64,000 nucleotides of DNA, taken from Brachycybe producta (Eukaryota > Arthropoda > Diplopoda > Playtdesmida > Andrognathidae). Below the pieces are notes generated by a model. That model saw nothing but the letters and a program-made list of their open reading frames with translations. It made no database searches and had not been told where the DNA came from. The position numbers and the translations under genes were made by a program. The stretch lies in contig JAUPFP010000107.1 in the NCBI GenBank assembly GCA_036925085.1, positions 62,001-126,000 on the forward strand, written 5' to 3'. Of the stretch, positions 1 through 14,212 are shown piece after piece (positions within the stretch are counted from its first letter, which is position 1; every line of letters starts with the position of its first letter).

Positions 1-56
1 TGTTTGAAGACAGGGGCGCTATAGTCAACTATTACATAGAGTCCATGTATAAAGTG

Positions 57-141
57 TTAGGTTAGTGGGTTAGTGTTGGGTTAGGTTAGGTTAGGGGGTT
101 AGTGTTGGGTTAGGTTAGGTTAGGGGGTTAGTGTTGGGTTA
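57..141. repeat. TTAGG-like degenerate tandem repeat
   Basis: GGTTAG and GTTAGG units recur in a higher-order pattern: a unit of about 29 bp combining GGTTAGTGTTG with two or three GGTTAGGTTAG copies appears about two and a half times. TTAGG is the usual arthropod telomere repeat, so this could be a decayed interstitial telomeric tract. It could equally be a local minisatellite. The array is short and impure. Confidence 0.6.
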
Positions 142-598
142 GACTATGTTAGTGGGGGGAGGGGGTTAGAGTTTAAGAGGGAAAATTTAAAATTCGAAAA
201 AATATACACACATAAGTGATGTTTAAGAGAATAACAATAGATGGCGCTAGCATCTCCATTAAAGAAATTTCTTAAATTTTGGAAGGAAATTTTGGTGGAT
301 CGGAGGGAGAGGCTAGTTCTCGTTGTAACAAGTAGTCTCTGGTATAATTTGAACAATGTATTTAATGTGAATTAAACAACAGAAAGTTCGATAGAAATCG
401 TTTCGATTTCTAAACGGAAAAGCCAATTTTTGTGTGTGTGCACAATAATATTGCGTGTGTGTGCGCAATATTTTTATTGAGCGCGTACGCAATATTATTG
501 AACGTAAATGATTGTGCGAAATGTCCCAAACGGGCTTCCATATTATCTACATTGACTTTTGTGTGTGAAATTTTCAAGTTGAGTTTTCGTCTGAAATT
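142..598. other. Upstream region of the SETD4-like gene
   Basis: No gene is seen here. The stretch is AT-rich and holds alternating purine-pyrimidine patches (GTGTGTGTGCACAATA and related, about 430-495). It must contain the promoter and 5' UTR of the SETD4-like gene, but no TATA box or initiator could be assigned. Confidence 0.4.
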
Positions 599-2605
599 AT
601 GAAAATGTGTTCCGTAAATTACGAAGAAGAAGAAGAAGATGATTTTCTCATTCGCTACGATGTTTTTAAGAGGTGGTTGGCCAAAAGGGGTTTTATTCCT
701 TCGAAGTATCTTCAAATTGCTCGATTTAAAGGTCAGATATTTTGTTTTATTTGTCAATTGTTGTGTTTTGGCTGTTGTTCTTTAACCCCCCCCCCCCCCC
801 TCGTCCCGGGCTCCCTCCCTCCCTCCCTCTCTTTCTCTTGAGGGGCGCGGCCCTGGTCCACGTTATGGGGAGGAAGGGGAGTGGGATCAGTAGAACAAGA
901 CTAGTTGGGTTGTGTTATTTTTATGTGACAAACAGAAACCGGAAGAGGAATGTTGTCCACTAGGAATCTCGAGATTGGAGAAACAGTTGTGTCCATCCCT
1001 GAGTCCATTTTAGTCACCACGGACACAGTCCTCAATTGCAGCACGCTTGGCCCACTTATAAAGTCGTGAGTGTTGTCGCTGTCTCTCTTATGCGTGTGTG
1101 TGTTCGTTCATTCACAATTTTGTGTCTTCTCAAAAGTAGATATGGCGACGAGGGCCCTTCTCGGCCTCGTCTGGCCCCTTTACATGTCATGGTCACTTTC
1201 TTAATGTGCGAGAGACTTAATGGGCCACACGAGTCTTCGTGGGGCCCCTATTTGGCCGTTCTGCCCTCCGCTTACACGACGCCACTTTTCTTTCCGACCA
1301 ATCAGATTCGTCTATTCCAATCTCACGTACAGGTGCGTAAATATACCGGAATCCCGAGATCCGCTTTAGTCAGTCGTCGTGTCCAATTTTGTTACATACA
1401 GAAACGAATCAGAGGTCTAAAAGAGACTTTGAAATGGGAATACGAAAGGATACGTCCGTTTCTATTGTACCTTAGTCGTTGGTATGGAACGGAAGTGGTT
1501 CGGTTCCAACTATTCCGTTGGGCTTGGTTCACTGTCAACACCAGAGCGGTTTACCTGAAGTCCAAGAGACACTCAAAGTGCCCTTTTCTCAACGAAGAGG
1601 TTGACTGTTGTGCTCTCGCACCGTTTTTAGACTTCCTCAACCATTCCTCTCGAGTCAGGGTCAGTAGAATCTCTGATCGGGTCACACGGTTCGGTGATGG
1701 CGGCTTCGATCGAACACTTGAACCTTTCTGGCTTCTTCTTACCCATTAAGGTTAAGGCCGGATTGAACGAATCGACCGGCACTTACGATATAATAACGTT
1801 GGATCCGATTTCGGCGCACGATCAAGTGTTCATTAATTACGGTTCTCACGACAATCTCACCCTTTTACTCGACTATGGTTTCGTACTGGCCAACAATCCC
1901 AATTCGAGTGTGGAATTTCAATCCAGTGAGTTTTTAAAAGAAGCCACTAGACAACTTTTACGGTCGTTTTTTTTTTTTTTAAATTGGTTTTGGTCGCAGG
2001 CGAAATAATCGACAGTTTCGAGAGAGTTCTAGAAGGCAGCGATTCTTTACGAAAAATGTTGGAGACGGGCGAGACCATCAAGGATCTGTCTTGCACTTGG
2101 GACGGTCCTTCGTGGAACCTCCTTAAACTCCTCGAAAGGTGGCTCGGAATGACCGAATCGGTGAACCCAAATCAAAAGTAAGAATATTAAGAAACGAAAA
2201 GGGAAGCCATTTTTGAACACATTCTTATTCTTTCTTGTAAAATAAATACAACAACATCTCGACTGATTGAGACTTTTGTTTACGAATCTCTCACGAGGTC
2301 TTACGAGATCGTTACGAAACAACTACTACAAGACTTGATGAGCAAAAGATTGAAGATGACCACCGAATCAAAGGTAAAAGGCCACCCGACGAACAAACGA
2401 ACGAAAATATTTTGAAAATTCTAGTCTAATAATAATAATAATAATAATAATAATATTAATAATGGAAAATGTGAACAATCTTCATCTGTCACAGAATTAT
2501 CTCGATCGTCACCCTGTTAGTTTGGCTTCTATGATGTCTCGCATTCTGATGGTCGAAGAAATGGACATTCTAAACCTTCATCTGTCGTCACTTCTTACAA
2601 ATTAA
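599..2605 (+). CDS. SETD4: SETD4-like SET-domain protein lysine methyltransferase
   Basis: Eight exons: 599-731, 936-1065, 1137-1332, 1402-1659, 1751-1925, 2000-2177, 2298-2373, 2495-2605; 418 aa. All introns are GT-AG and short (69-204 bp). The order of conserved blocks matches vertebrate SETD4: TGRGM near residue 45, LAPFLDFLNHS near 240 (the SET N-H-S motif), then VFINYGSHDN with the catalytic-type Tyr, followed by the Rubisco-LSMT-type C-terminal region containing WDGPSW. SETD4 proteins are AdoMet-dependent protein lysine methyltransferases, linked in animals to histone methylation and cell quiescence. The start is the first ATG, just before an acidic EEEEEDD run. The reading frame stays open across 1333-1401, but splicing there restores the family alignment. 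Convergent with the receptor gene. Confidence 0.9.
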
Positions 2606-2925
2606 GCGTATTATTAATTGTTATATAAATTCTAATTTGTGATTCATTTTTTTGTGTTATTGAAATAAGTCTTCGAAGCAAATTATTGTTATTTTCAATA
2701 CCAAGTCTGAAATATAACAATAGTTGTATATGTGGCCGTTGGGAGCGCAGCTTAATAGAATCCTAATGTTGAGCATTGGTGTCTATGATATTTTTCGTTC
2801 AGAGTCTCGGACTTTTAGATTTCGAGAACGTTAAGTCGATGGTGGACATTTTTCGTTATTGCTGTTTTCTTGTCCGAAGACCGTCGGAATGGAAGAAAGA
2901 CGTGCGGGGAGACGCTGTAGTTTCG
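2606..2925. other. Convergent 3' region between SETD4-like and receptor genes
   Basis: The two stop codons are 320 bp apart. The stretch must hold both 3' UTRs. No clean AATAAA was found on either strand. Confidence 0.5.
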
Positions 2926-5900
2926 TCAGTTGTACAGAGAATTCGTTTTGTCGAATTTGACCCTATCTTTCCGATACTTCGGACTGAGTTTTCTCGTCGA
3001 AACTCCGCCACTGGTAGGGTTGGTGATGATGACGATACTGGTGTCGCAGGAGGATGCAAGTTCTTTCAACGGGATGATCTCGCCGCCGGTCATTTCGTCC
3101 ACGTCTGCTGCATTCGTGCTGCCATCTTTTATGTGAGCAGGTGACGATTGATTACACTGTTCGTCGCCGGTCGAACCTCGCATACAAATTAAAAGAGGTC
3201 AATTCGGTTGTAACTATTTATGGATTTTGTGCGATTGTCCGAACACTCACCGAAGGTGGTGGACACGACTGTCCTGTGTGTGTCACCAGAGATCGAAGTC
3301 ATGAAGGAGTGTCGGAAGGTTGAAACGCGTTTCCTGGCTGGACCTGCGATGCAAATTGAAGACCAAAAAAAAAAAAAAAGTACCTGCTGCTGAAGACTGA
3401 ATAGGCAAAAGTGGAAAACGTTTTTACCTACCTACCTAGAAACGGTGCTGTTGAAAGGGTGTATAACACCGGGTTGACGGCGGCGTTTAGAGGTAACACG
3501 AACACCGCAATCCAAGCAAATACCTGTAGATTGTTTATACGTTATTGTGTTCGGGCGAATGGGCATATTGTAATTGCGTGTCTCACCTGAGGTGGAATGA
3601 TGGCTCCAGAGAGGGAAATGACCCCCAAAATAATGATAGGCATCCAACAGCAGAAGTCGGTGAAAACGATGAGGGTCATTCGTTTGGCCATCGTGTTGTC
3701 TCGCTTGGCCTCAGGCGAGTGGACGGCGCGATGGGTGCTCTTGGCAATGGCGTACATCCAGAGGTAGGAGATGGCGATGACCGAGAACGAAACCAGATTG
3801 AGCGCTAAAAAGACGAACACGGAATACTCCCAGCCGCTCGGCTTCTCGTGTGTGATGTGGAGGGCAAGGCAGACGCCCGACCGTCCGTAAAAGTTCTGAA
3901 AATAATCTATGTGCAACAGAGGGACGCCGGCCAGAAGGAGTACTGCAATCCAGATGACCGACATCACAATACGAGTGTGTTTCATTTCGAGACGCTTCAG
4001 ACGAAACGGGAAGATGATGCTAACGAAGCGATCCAGAGTGATAACTACGTTAGAAAGGAGAACGGCACACGAGTCTCGACACGAGAGGGTCACAATAAGG
4101 GTCACATCGTCGTACCAGTCAGAGTGAAGACCGAGAGCTCGCTCGAGAAGGTGGACACAAAACCCACCATTTGACACAGACTGCTTTGCCTCCAGAGAGA
4201 GTCGTAAATGAAGTAGACGCCTCTGTAGCGAGCGTCGATGGTGGCGATGACCAAAAGATAAGCTCCCATGAACATGTCGGCTACGGCCAGATTAGTGATG
4301 AGAAACGAATGAACCTGAGTTGGAAACATCACGAGACATGAGAGACGGGGAAACGGTTGTTGGGCTCGATAAAATACACACACACACACACACCTTGTTG
4401 CTGGTACGACGTACGATTCTCCAGATGATGACCAGAATGTTTCCGACAAAGGCGACCAGACCCAAAATCCATACGCATATACGAAGGACGAGGTTGGACA
4501 TGAGATCTTCGCAAGACGAGAACTCGTCTGGGTGCGGTTGACATTGAGTGGCACGGGCCAGGCAACAAAACCGGAATTCGTCCGTCACTCTGTACACACA
4601 CACACACACACACACAAAAAGCAAATCATTCTCGAAAAAAATAAAATGGCAGCAAATCAGTCATATCGCATGTATGTTAATGACATTTGTTTAGATTTTG
4701 TTGTGAAGTAGAAAGAAAGAAAGAAAGATTTTGGTCGCGTAGACATATTTGTGTGTAATGTATTTATTAAAATGGATCGATTTTGACCTTCTGTCGGAAG
4801 AAGAAGAAGAAGAAGAAGGGGAGAAAGAAATAAGGAGAAGAAATATCTGAATGGAACTGACAGATGTTGCAGGGAGTTGAGACCGTGGAACACATTGCTT
4901 CCCATGATGTGGATGTCGTTATGTGACAGGTCGCTTTTCGATATATTAAGAGAAAGAGAAAAAATAAACGACGAAAGGAGAGAAGAGAAAAAAAAAAAAA
5001 ACGGTTACAATTTTTGGCTGTTGTTCGTAATAATATTGATCTATTTGAATTGTTTGTTGTGAGCTCACAGGGATAAGAGTCGAGGCATTCCGTTCAGGCA
5101 TCCGTCTTGCACGAATGCAATACGATTGTATGACAGATCTCTAAGAAAAATAAATAGAAAACGTAGAAAAATAACGACCATTATTGAAATATGTGGTGTG
5201 TTACCACTGGGCCATTTAGATTACAATTTGTGGAGACTTCGAAGACCGATGAAAGCGTTTTGAGATACGTTCACAATCTTTTGGCGACTGAGGTCACTTT
5301 GAACAAACAAACCAAAAAAAGATTCAAAAGTGAACAGCTTGAAATTCATTCTTAACGATTTCTCTTTTGCTAATGATGATGTTGAACCGTATTTTTTCAC
5401 AAAAAGAGAAATACAAATTGATAATTCATTACGATCGTAACAATAAATCTTACAGAGATTTTAACGACGAGAGTCCATAAAATGCAAATGGTTCCAGAAT
5501 GACGATCACATTCCTTTTCAGATTTCTACGGAAAAGTAAAAAAGAATGGTAATTATTAGGGTTCGTTTTTTATGCGGAATATCTAACAAATGTTTCTCAA
5601 TCTGTGGCCCAAGTGCCAATTGTGAAGTAATCATCATCAACCAGTCGTTAACTAAGATCTAAACATCGAAATTTGGATTGTTACTCGACAGTTGTCTACC
5701 TGGGCCACAGATTGAGAAACATTTGTAAACCCTTGAACTTTGGTTATTCTAGTTTTGATGAGAGCAAAATGAAGAGAAACTTTGAAAGTGTTTTTAGAAA
5801 CTAGAAGGGTAGCTGAATCACTTAAGAGCCTTGGCACACAAACCCCTTTTGAGTGGCCGAGTTTGACTGCGAAATCTTGTCGCAGTTAGGTGGCTGGACT

Positions 5901-8900
5901 GTTGTGGTTGGCGATGTATTGCTATGAAAAGGCGTCGGACCATTTCACACGAGTGACACGCCGACTACATTTTACAGTCGAAACTAGACCACTCAAAAGT
6001 GGTTCGTGTGCCAAGGGTCATAAGGGTATCTTTCAGAATAAGCCTTTTATATGTCAGTTTGAAAATGGCCCAATTTTCAGCTTCTTAATTTTTTTTTTAC
6101 TTGAAAAAGTTTATTTTTTAAGATATCAATCAGGAGGAAAATACTATAATTAAATGTGGTTCAGCCGCCCTTTCTAGTTTCTAACACACTTTGAATTTCT
6201 TTATAGTGTTGTTTATTTTCTAATAATCAGAAAGGGATCAATAAAAATCATGCTGTGTTTCTTAAAAACAATTACAGTGTCGTTACGCTTCCGAGGCCGA
6301 AGAAAGTCGTGTTTTGTATTCGGTTCAAGTAATTGTCATTCAGATGTCTAAACAAAAATCGAATTGAAACGAAAGAGATGATGATGTTGAGATTTCGATC
6401 GAATAGAAAGGGGGGGGGGGGAGAGAGAGAGAGAGAGAGAGAGAGGTTTCGAAAGTGATTTGTGTCAAAATCGAGTTAAACACTTACAAGATTTTAAGAC
6501 GTCTCAGGTGTTGAAATGATAATGGCTGAATGATGTTCAACGAATTATTACTTAGGTCCCTTTATAACGATATTATATTATTATACATTATATTATTAGA
6601 AAAAAGCGAGAGATCCGAAATCAATAGAATTATTTATTCAGTGTTCAGAATATAGATTCTCTTTTTTTCTTTCTTCGTATTATTGAATTAAGCATTTGTT
6701 TAAAATGAACTTACAGAAAACTAATCCGATCCATTTGATGGAATGTGTCTGGGCCCAGAGTCTCATTCAGGTAATTACCTGACAGAAGGCTTTTTTTTAA
6801 AAAAAAAATGTAGAAATAATGGAGTTCAACTTTATTTTAAAGCGTGCTGAACGCACCCAAATCGAACTCTGGTTAGTCTGCCTTTCAGAAGCAACAACAA
6901 GAAGAGAAACTTGAAAAATAGTTTATTTTAGAAACTAGAAGGGTAGCTGTATTAAGCTGTTTTAAGAGCTAATTTCAATGTTTCAAAATTAAAAATACTT
7001 AAACTATACCCTTTCTAGTTTCTAAAACGCTTTCTAGTATGGCTCTTCTGAAACGCACAGTAAACACACAAGAGTTCGATAACCAGCTATTCACTGCACA
7101 TCATTAGAAGAGCTTCACGTTTCCTTCTTTTGGAACCTTAAATGATTTCCTTTTGCGAGAAGGACCGAAAAAGAAAAGTTCGGTAACCACTTACAAACGA
7201 GATATTTCCTGTTCGATGAGTCTCGGCAGGTGAGGAAGACCGGCATTTGTGCAATCGATGCTCACATCCTGGCACTGGCATTCGGTTTCGATGGAACACG
7301 GGAAAGCTTTTCAAATAAGGAAAGGAGGGGGTGGGGAGAATCCACATTTGTATAATCTGGTACTAAAAGAGGTCGCGTGATAATCCTTTAAGGTCACTTA
7401 CGGCAGGCGTCCTCGTCGGTCCACGTTTCGGTGCATTCGATTTTACCGTTACAAACCAATCGAGCATCGATACAGTAACTGTTACGACACTTGAACTGGT
7501 CTACTCGGCACAGCCACTCTTCTACAAATATTTCGGTTACACTTTTCGTTATCACGATGTAAAAAGACTTTGAGAGAGACTTAACTGCATCTAAGAAGGT
7601 GACTTCCGTCGGCACATCCGTAACGTTCCGTTACGCTGTGTTGGCATCGTGTCGTTTCTGGAACGCACTGACCGCTCACGCATTGGAATTCGTCGTCCGA
7701 ACAGATTCTTCCCTTATTAGCTTTGGTTTTTACGAAATATCAAATATCTCGGATTTATCGGTTAACAGTATCGAGTCGTTACTTTACTTACGACAGTCCG
7801 TTTCGTCCGATCCGTCCGAACAGTCTCGTCTGTAGTCGCACAACCACGAATCAGGAATGCATTGACCGGATTGGCATCGGAAGTAATCTTCGTCGCAGAC
7901 GTTCCTTTCTTGTTTTGCAAGTTAAAAAAGGATCTCGTATGAGGAGGAGGAGGAGGAGGATTTCGTCAAAACTCGTTCTGCACATTTGTATGCACGTACC
8001 ACAGTGAAATTCGTCCGACCAGTCCTTACAGTCGTAGATGGTGTTGCACTGGAGTGACCGATGTATACACTCGCCACTATCGCAAGAGAATTGCGTACTG
8101 TTATTGCATGCTGAGAAATCTAAATTTAAATGGACGTCCGTAAGTGATTTGTATCGAACTCGTTTTTTTGTAACGGAAGTATTTCGTACTGCAGCCGAGT
8201 TCGTCATAACCGTCCAGACAGTCTTTTTTGAAGTCGCAGTGGAGAGAGGCCGGAATCAGTCGACCATCTGGACACGGAAAATTGTCTAGCGGAATGGCTT
8301 CATGTTTTACCGGTGAAATGGATTCGTTGAAGTAGACTAGAACGTTATGAAAACATAAACTTGTGAAATATGGGTTTGGGTAATGGATAAATATTACTTC
8401 GGCATCCGTATTCGTCGGCTGAAGGATCGCCATTCTGACAATCGTTTCGTCCGTCACAAAGATACTCTTCGGCCACACAACGTTCGGTGACGTAGCACGA
8501 AATGCTAACTCCCGTCAGACATTGGACGATACCTGAGATTAAGAGAGTAGAAAGGTTAAAGTGTTTAAAGAAGACAACAACAACAAAAGAAGCACGACAT
8601 TAAATGGAAGCAGCATGCTGTCCTTTCGAGTGAATTCACCTTAGAAGTCTTAATCTACTTAAGGATTACTAATTTACTTTTTATATCTACTGTCTTTTCT
8701 TTGGGTGTTTTGCGTTGTTATGGTGTTTTTTTTAAACTTCCGTCTTAAATTTGTTTCCATGCTTACATTAAATTAACGTCTGGTGTGGGGGAGTCGATGG
8801 ATGTTTTGTATTTCGGTTGTTCAGTTTTCTAATGGACCACGATTATGGAATTTAATTTTCTAATTAAAAAGCAATCCTCGTACTCCCAAATCTAAAATGG

Positions 8901-11900
8901 TCTCACGATTATTCTTATTAACGAAAGACTCGTAACGAATATTAAGGAGATCGGTACCGTTGATAGATCGATAGTTGTGTCGACAGTCGCGTTCGTCGTC
9001 GCATTCTTCGAAACAGTCGCAAACGCCGTCGCAAACATGTGCCGTGGCGATGCATCGTGAATTGGAGCAACGGAACTCGTCCTCGGTGCACATCCTACCT
9101 GATAGATTGTAAGTTGATTTGATGGATCCGTTTTGAAATGGCTGCAGTTTACTTACAGTTGAGTTCGTCGGCATGATTGGCTTTGCAGTCCGGAGTGTCG
9201 TCACACCAGTAGGTCTCGTGGACGTACGTGCCATCGCCACACTCAACCAGGTTCTCTTTAAACAAAAATGGGTAATATTTATGCATGTGTGTGTGCCGGT
9301 TATCACTTCGTGGGTAATAGTGGCCAGTGGGTGGTCATTTAAGGATTTTTTTCTGTTTTGTATGAAGAGGAAGAAAAAAACAAAACACATCATAACCGTG
9401 GACTTAAATGTGGCACGCTAGAAATAGGCGCAGTGTGCTTGTGGGAGTTGTTTTTTCTTATCATTTCGTGACAGGATCCGAAGTAGGATTATATTTTGCG
9501 ATGGAAAACGAAGTGACTGAAGCAGCGAGCGTAAAAAGAAAAGTGTCCATAAAAAAAGACAATTTTCCATTGTTATTACTATGTGTTGTTGTTGGCCCAC
9601 AATATATACATGTTAGTGGCTCGTTATTTTTGATATTATTATTATTGGGTTTTAGTGTTTGGTTTCTGTGTGACACATTCATTAATAATTTCATCGGTCG
9701 TCAGTCTGATTGTTTTCGGTGACGAACACAATCAAGCTCCAGTGGAGAGAGGCTTCTATTTAACAAAAATACATTTAATAATAATAAATATATAAATAAT
9801 AACTTACTTTTTAAGTCGCATTGGGTCTCGTCGCTTCCGTCGATGCAATCGTTGGTTCCGTCGCAAAGAAAAGCTCCTCGGATGCATTGACCGTTCAGGC
9901 ATCGAAATTCACCGTACCAGCACTTTCGGCGCTCTTCGTTAATTAAACCAACACAAATCGGAATCACATTATTCGTTATAGTAACATCGGCATTTGAGGT
10001 GTCCTCCTAGTTTTAGAAACTAGAAGGGTAGCTTTATATCACTTAAAAGGGAATTTTCATGTTTGATCACTTTTTATGTTAGTTTGAAATGAACCAACTT
10101 CAGTGTGGTTTTTTTTTTGTAAATTTTTGTCTATAAAAAGTATTTGAAAAGTATCAGCATTAAAATACTAACTAAAACACTTTCTATTTTGCTCTTCTGC
10201 AGAATGCAGAATAATCACGGAGTTTGAATAATCAGAGTTCATAAACCACAAATGGTAAGTATGTGGTTAGGTTAGCCATTTTCCACTCGAAGGCGGCGGT
10301 TAAAATAAAATGAATTTGGTTCATTTGCATAAGGAGATTTGAATGGTATTTGGCTATAAGTGACAACAATGCATTTTATTATGCTGCTGTTTTAGACGAA
10401 ATTATTCCTCTGCAATAGGCCCTCTTATGTTTCATGCAAAGTAATTATTCACAATTTAAAAAAGTCAATGTTTGTTAAAAACTAGAAAAATATTCCAGTT
10501 TTTTTTCTCACAATGATGTTTTTTTTTAAATGGCTTTAATTTTAAAAAAAGGAGATTTTTAAATGACAACAAAAAGTTAATTTTTTAAGATGTCGTCTTG
10601 AAAACACTTAAATTATAAAAGAAACAAGCTTTTTTTCGTCTTTTGAAAATGTAAATCTTAAGTCATGTGTTTTCGAAGCAAGTTTCCTGTTAATGATTGA
10701 TGATGGTGATGGTGATGAACCACTTTAATGAGAAATGGAGCTTAAAGAGTTGGAACACACCGACCACTTTTGGTGGTCGATTTCTACAGCAAAACGAAGT
10801 TCCACCTGGTTTACCATGGTTGCAATGTATTTTTTATGGAAAGATGCCAAGTGGTCGATTTTGGCAACAGCCCGACTTCATATTGTAGTCAAATTCGACC
10901 ACCAAAAGTGGTCTGTGTGTGTGTGTTCCAGCCCTAAAGAACACACTAACCACAGTTGTGTTCGTCTGAGTTGTCACCACAGTCGTTGACAAAGTTGCAC
11001 ACGTGGTCGTCCGGAATGCACAAGTGATTGTCACACTTGAAGTACGAGTGAAAGCAAGAGAACGTTTCTATATATAAATGCATAAAGAAAAAGGGCCAAC
11101 AATGAAAAAAAAAAGCAAAAAATCCAACGGCTTCTTGTCTCTTTACGTCTTCAAAAGACAAAAGAAAAACATTTTTCTTGTTTAATGAACGAGAAACAAC
11201 AACAACAACGAATAAGAAAAGGAAATATTTTTCTTGCCACTCACTTGTCTTTGTAGACGTGAAATGACCCGGGGAAAAGGGGGGGGGGGGCAAGGGAGGA
11301 TTTGGTAAATGCTTCAATGGAATTGGGGTTTTTTTTTCTTCTTCTCTCCTCGTTCTCTTCTTCTTTTTTTGGCTCTATTAATATTTTGTACTTGTAAAGT
11401 AGGAGATTTTTCTAATACAGTATATAAAGGGGATTTGGTAGGAGAAGGTAGGAGGAGTTTGTCGTTTCAGGTCGATTCAAATAAACAACAAGTGAGAAAT
11501 TACTTTTTTTGTTGTTTTGTTGTTGTTTTTGGTGCTGCAATTTGATTTTGCACTTTTGCATGGTTTTTTTTGTTAACCACTTTTTCATCCGAGAGAAAAA
11601 CACGCCATAAAGAAAGTGTGAAAACCAATGTATTTTTTGATTGAGTTATTGATCAATTAATGTTCATTTAGGGATCATTACAAAGCTATTCATCGTGAGA
11701 TTTTTTTTAATATAATTTAGTTGAGATTGTAATGAAGCGAATTAACTATAGAAGAAGAAGAAGAAGAAAAAACTATTTAAAGAGAATTTTTTGAGATTTG
11801 CATTTTAAAAGGTGAAACCATAGAATGTGAAATTAAAACATTTATAGAAATTTCATTAAGAAATATTTTAAGAAGGAATCTTTTCACGACAGAAGTTCTT

Positions 11901-12765
11901 TTTTTTTTAACAAAAATTGCTTTTTTTTGGGGGGGGGGGGGAATTGAGGGGTGTGGCGGAGATTTTGATGTAAAGGAGGATTAGGAATGTTTTAGTAAAT
12001 TGTGAGGATTTTTAATTGCAGAAGGAATTATATTTAATAATCAATTGTTTTCTCACGTTGGGAGGAGGAGGAAGAGTAGTAGAATGGGAAAAGGGGTCGT
12101 TTGTGGTCCTTTATTTAAAACATTGGGTCATAAAGACCTCATGGTAATAAATAAAAAGTGAGCATTCGCTGCTGAGCACGAGCACGAGCACGGAGCAACA
12201 ACAAAAATAATATACTAAATTAAGAAGAGTCCAATGATCATCACCCTAATTATGAATGAAGTGGAGCTAAAAATTGAATTTGGTCAGGAGTATATAGTGG
12301 GGCAGGAATGTTTATAAAACGCCTGATTTTCTAATTTAATCTCTGTATATACAGTAAGAAACATCACAGTCCATTTAGTTTGTAAAAATAGCAATGAATT
12401 AAGTGCAAACAAACAGTTTCCTGATCAATAGGAATTGGTGATCCCTTTTTTGTGTTTAATTTGAGCAAAATGTGTAACATACTTGTATGTTTTGATGAGA
12501 ATGTTTAATAGGAAAGTACAGAGTCCATACAATAATAGGAATAGGGCGGTCCGATTATCGGTGGGAAATGCGAAATTAATCGTTCACTATGAGCAAAAAT
12601 CATGTAAAAAATGAGCAAATGCTCGTGTTGCAGAGAAACAATTGCATTTCAGCAGCAATAACTCTTTTTGTTTGTTTTTTATTCATAGGATTCCCCATTG
12701 TCTTTCTTGTGACGAGGTGAGAAAAAGAAAATCCGTGTGAACTTTCGGAGTTGCAGTGCATGGAC

Positions 12766-12803
<38 letters not shown>

Positions 12804-13015
12804 AAATTACCCCACTATTTTGGTCAATGGATGTTCAAATTGAAAGGGAGGGGAGGATGATAATAGTCAATAATAAGCCTATACTTGATGACCAGTGAGT
12901 GAGTGACCACCACCAATGCAGTGACACTAACCGTGAGATTGTCCACTGCTGCTGCTGCTGCTGCTCTTCTACAAACTCAATAATTCTCCATTTCTCTCTA
13001 TCTCTCTCTTATTTT

Positions 13016-13060
<45 letters not shown>

Positions 13061-14155
13061 AAAATGGGGATTTTTTTTCCTCCTATTTTTCTTTCTAAAT
13101 GTTTTCTTCTTCTTCCTTGTTTTGAATTCAGAATAAATATATATAGGAATTAGATAATATATTCTTCTTTTTAATAAACAGTTTTTCAACTTCGGAGATT
13201 ATAAAAATAGGATCAAATTGGGGATCAATTAGACAATTAGAAAACAATTAAGTCTTTGAAAGAAACCCATGATTTCTTTTCTTGTCTTCTTTTGTAATAA
13301 AATGTGAATTTGTTGAGATTTCAAAGGATTTCACGGAGAGAAAGAAGTTTTTGTGTGAAAACGAATTACATTTCTAATGAATGGAATTAGAATAGAAGTT
13401 TCACTTCTATTATTTCATTTATTGGTTCATTAATTGATTTGGTTTTGTTTTTTCTTCCTTCCTCATCAACAAAAATGAATCAAAATTGGTTAAAAGAGAG
13501 TTAGGGAGAATTCCGTTTTTGTCAGATTAATTAATTATACTTTCTTCTTCTTCTCATCCAATATTCTCAATTGAATTAAAAATAAATAGACATCATAGCG
13601 TAATTATGAAGCCACAAAAATACCTAAGAATTTAACCAGAAATTCAGTCAAAAACTTTCAAGTTGATTTTTTTAAATTCCAAATGGGCGCCCAGTTTTAT
13701 TCTTGGCTCGGGCGCTAAATTTTTCTAGTCTCCATTATATTGAAATACAAATTCCATATATTTAAATATTAACTAATGAATAATATTGTGTTTCCTTAAC
13801 AGGGCTCTGTAGAACGGGTTATTAAAAACGGGGAACGGGTATTTAAATGCGTTTAACTTGTAAACTAGTTTGGCGGCGGCGGTGGCGGCGGCTCCTCATG
13901 AAACGCAGAAATCGTCTTAATATTTTTATACACTGTGTATGTGACACGAGAAAGCGAGGAATAAGGGGAACAAATGGGGAATGAATGACTGACTGACCGC
14001 AGTTTTGTTCGTCCGTTTGATCTGGACAATCATTTCTAGTGTCACAACGTTGGATGAGATCGATACAAGTTCCGTTGCAAAAGAATTCGTTGGTCAAACA
14101 TCCTTTTTTTGATTTCGTAAAAGAAACATACAAACAGAGATGAAATTAGGAAACA

Positions 14156-14212
<57 letters not shown>

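Larger units (their letters stand above)
11068..13997. other. 2.9 kb receptor intron
   Basis: No exon is recognised. The intron holds G-runs (about 11279-11291 and 11929-11941), a (GA)n tract at 12769-12802 and a (CT)n tract at 13021-13058. Confidence 0.6.

Noticed and set aside
1036..1749. Single long frame across the SETD4-like exons
   Set aside because: It reads through two introns (1333-1401 and 1660-1750). The spliced version matches SETD4 without the extra residues.
7707..7792. Apparent splice-phase mismatch between two LDLa exons
   Set aside because: It disappears when the acceptor is placed after CCAAAG (exon start 7720) instead of the nearer AG.
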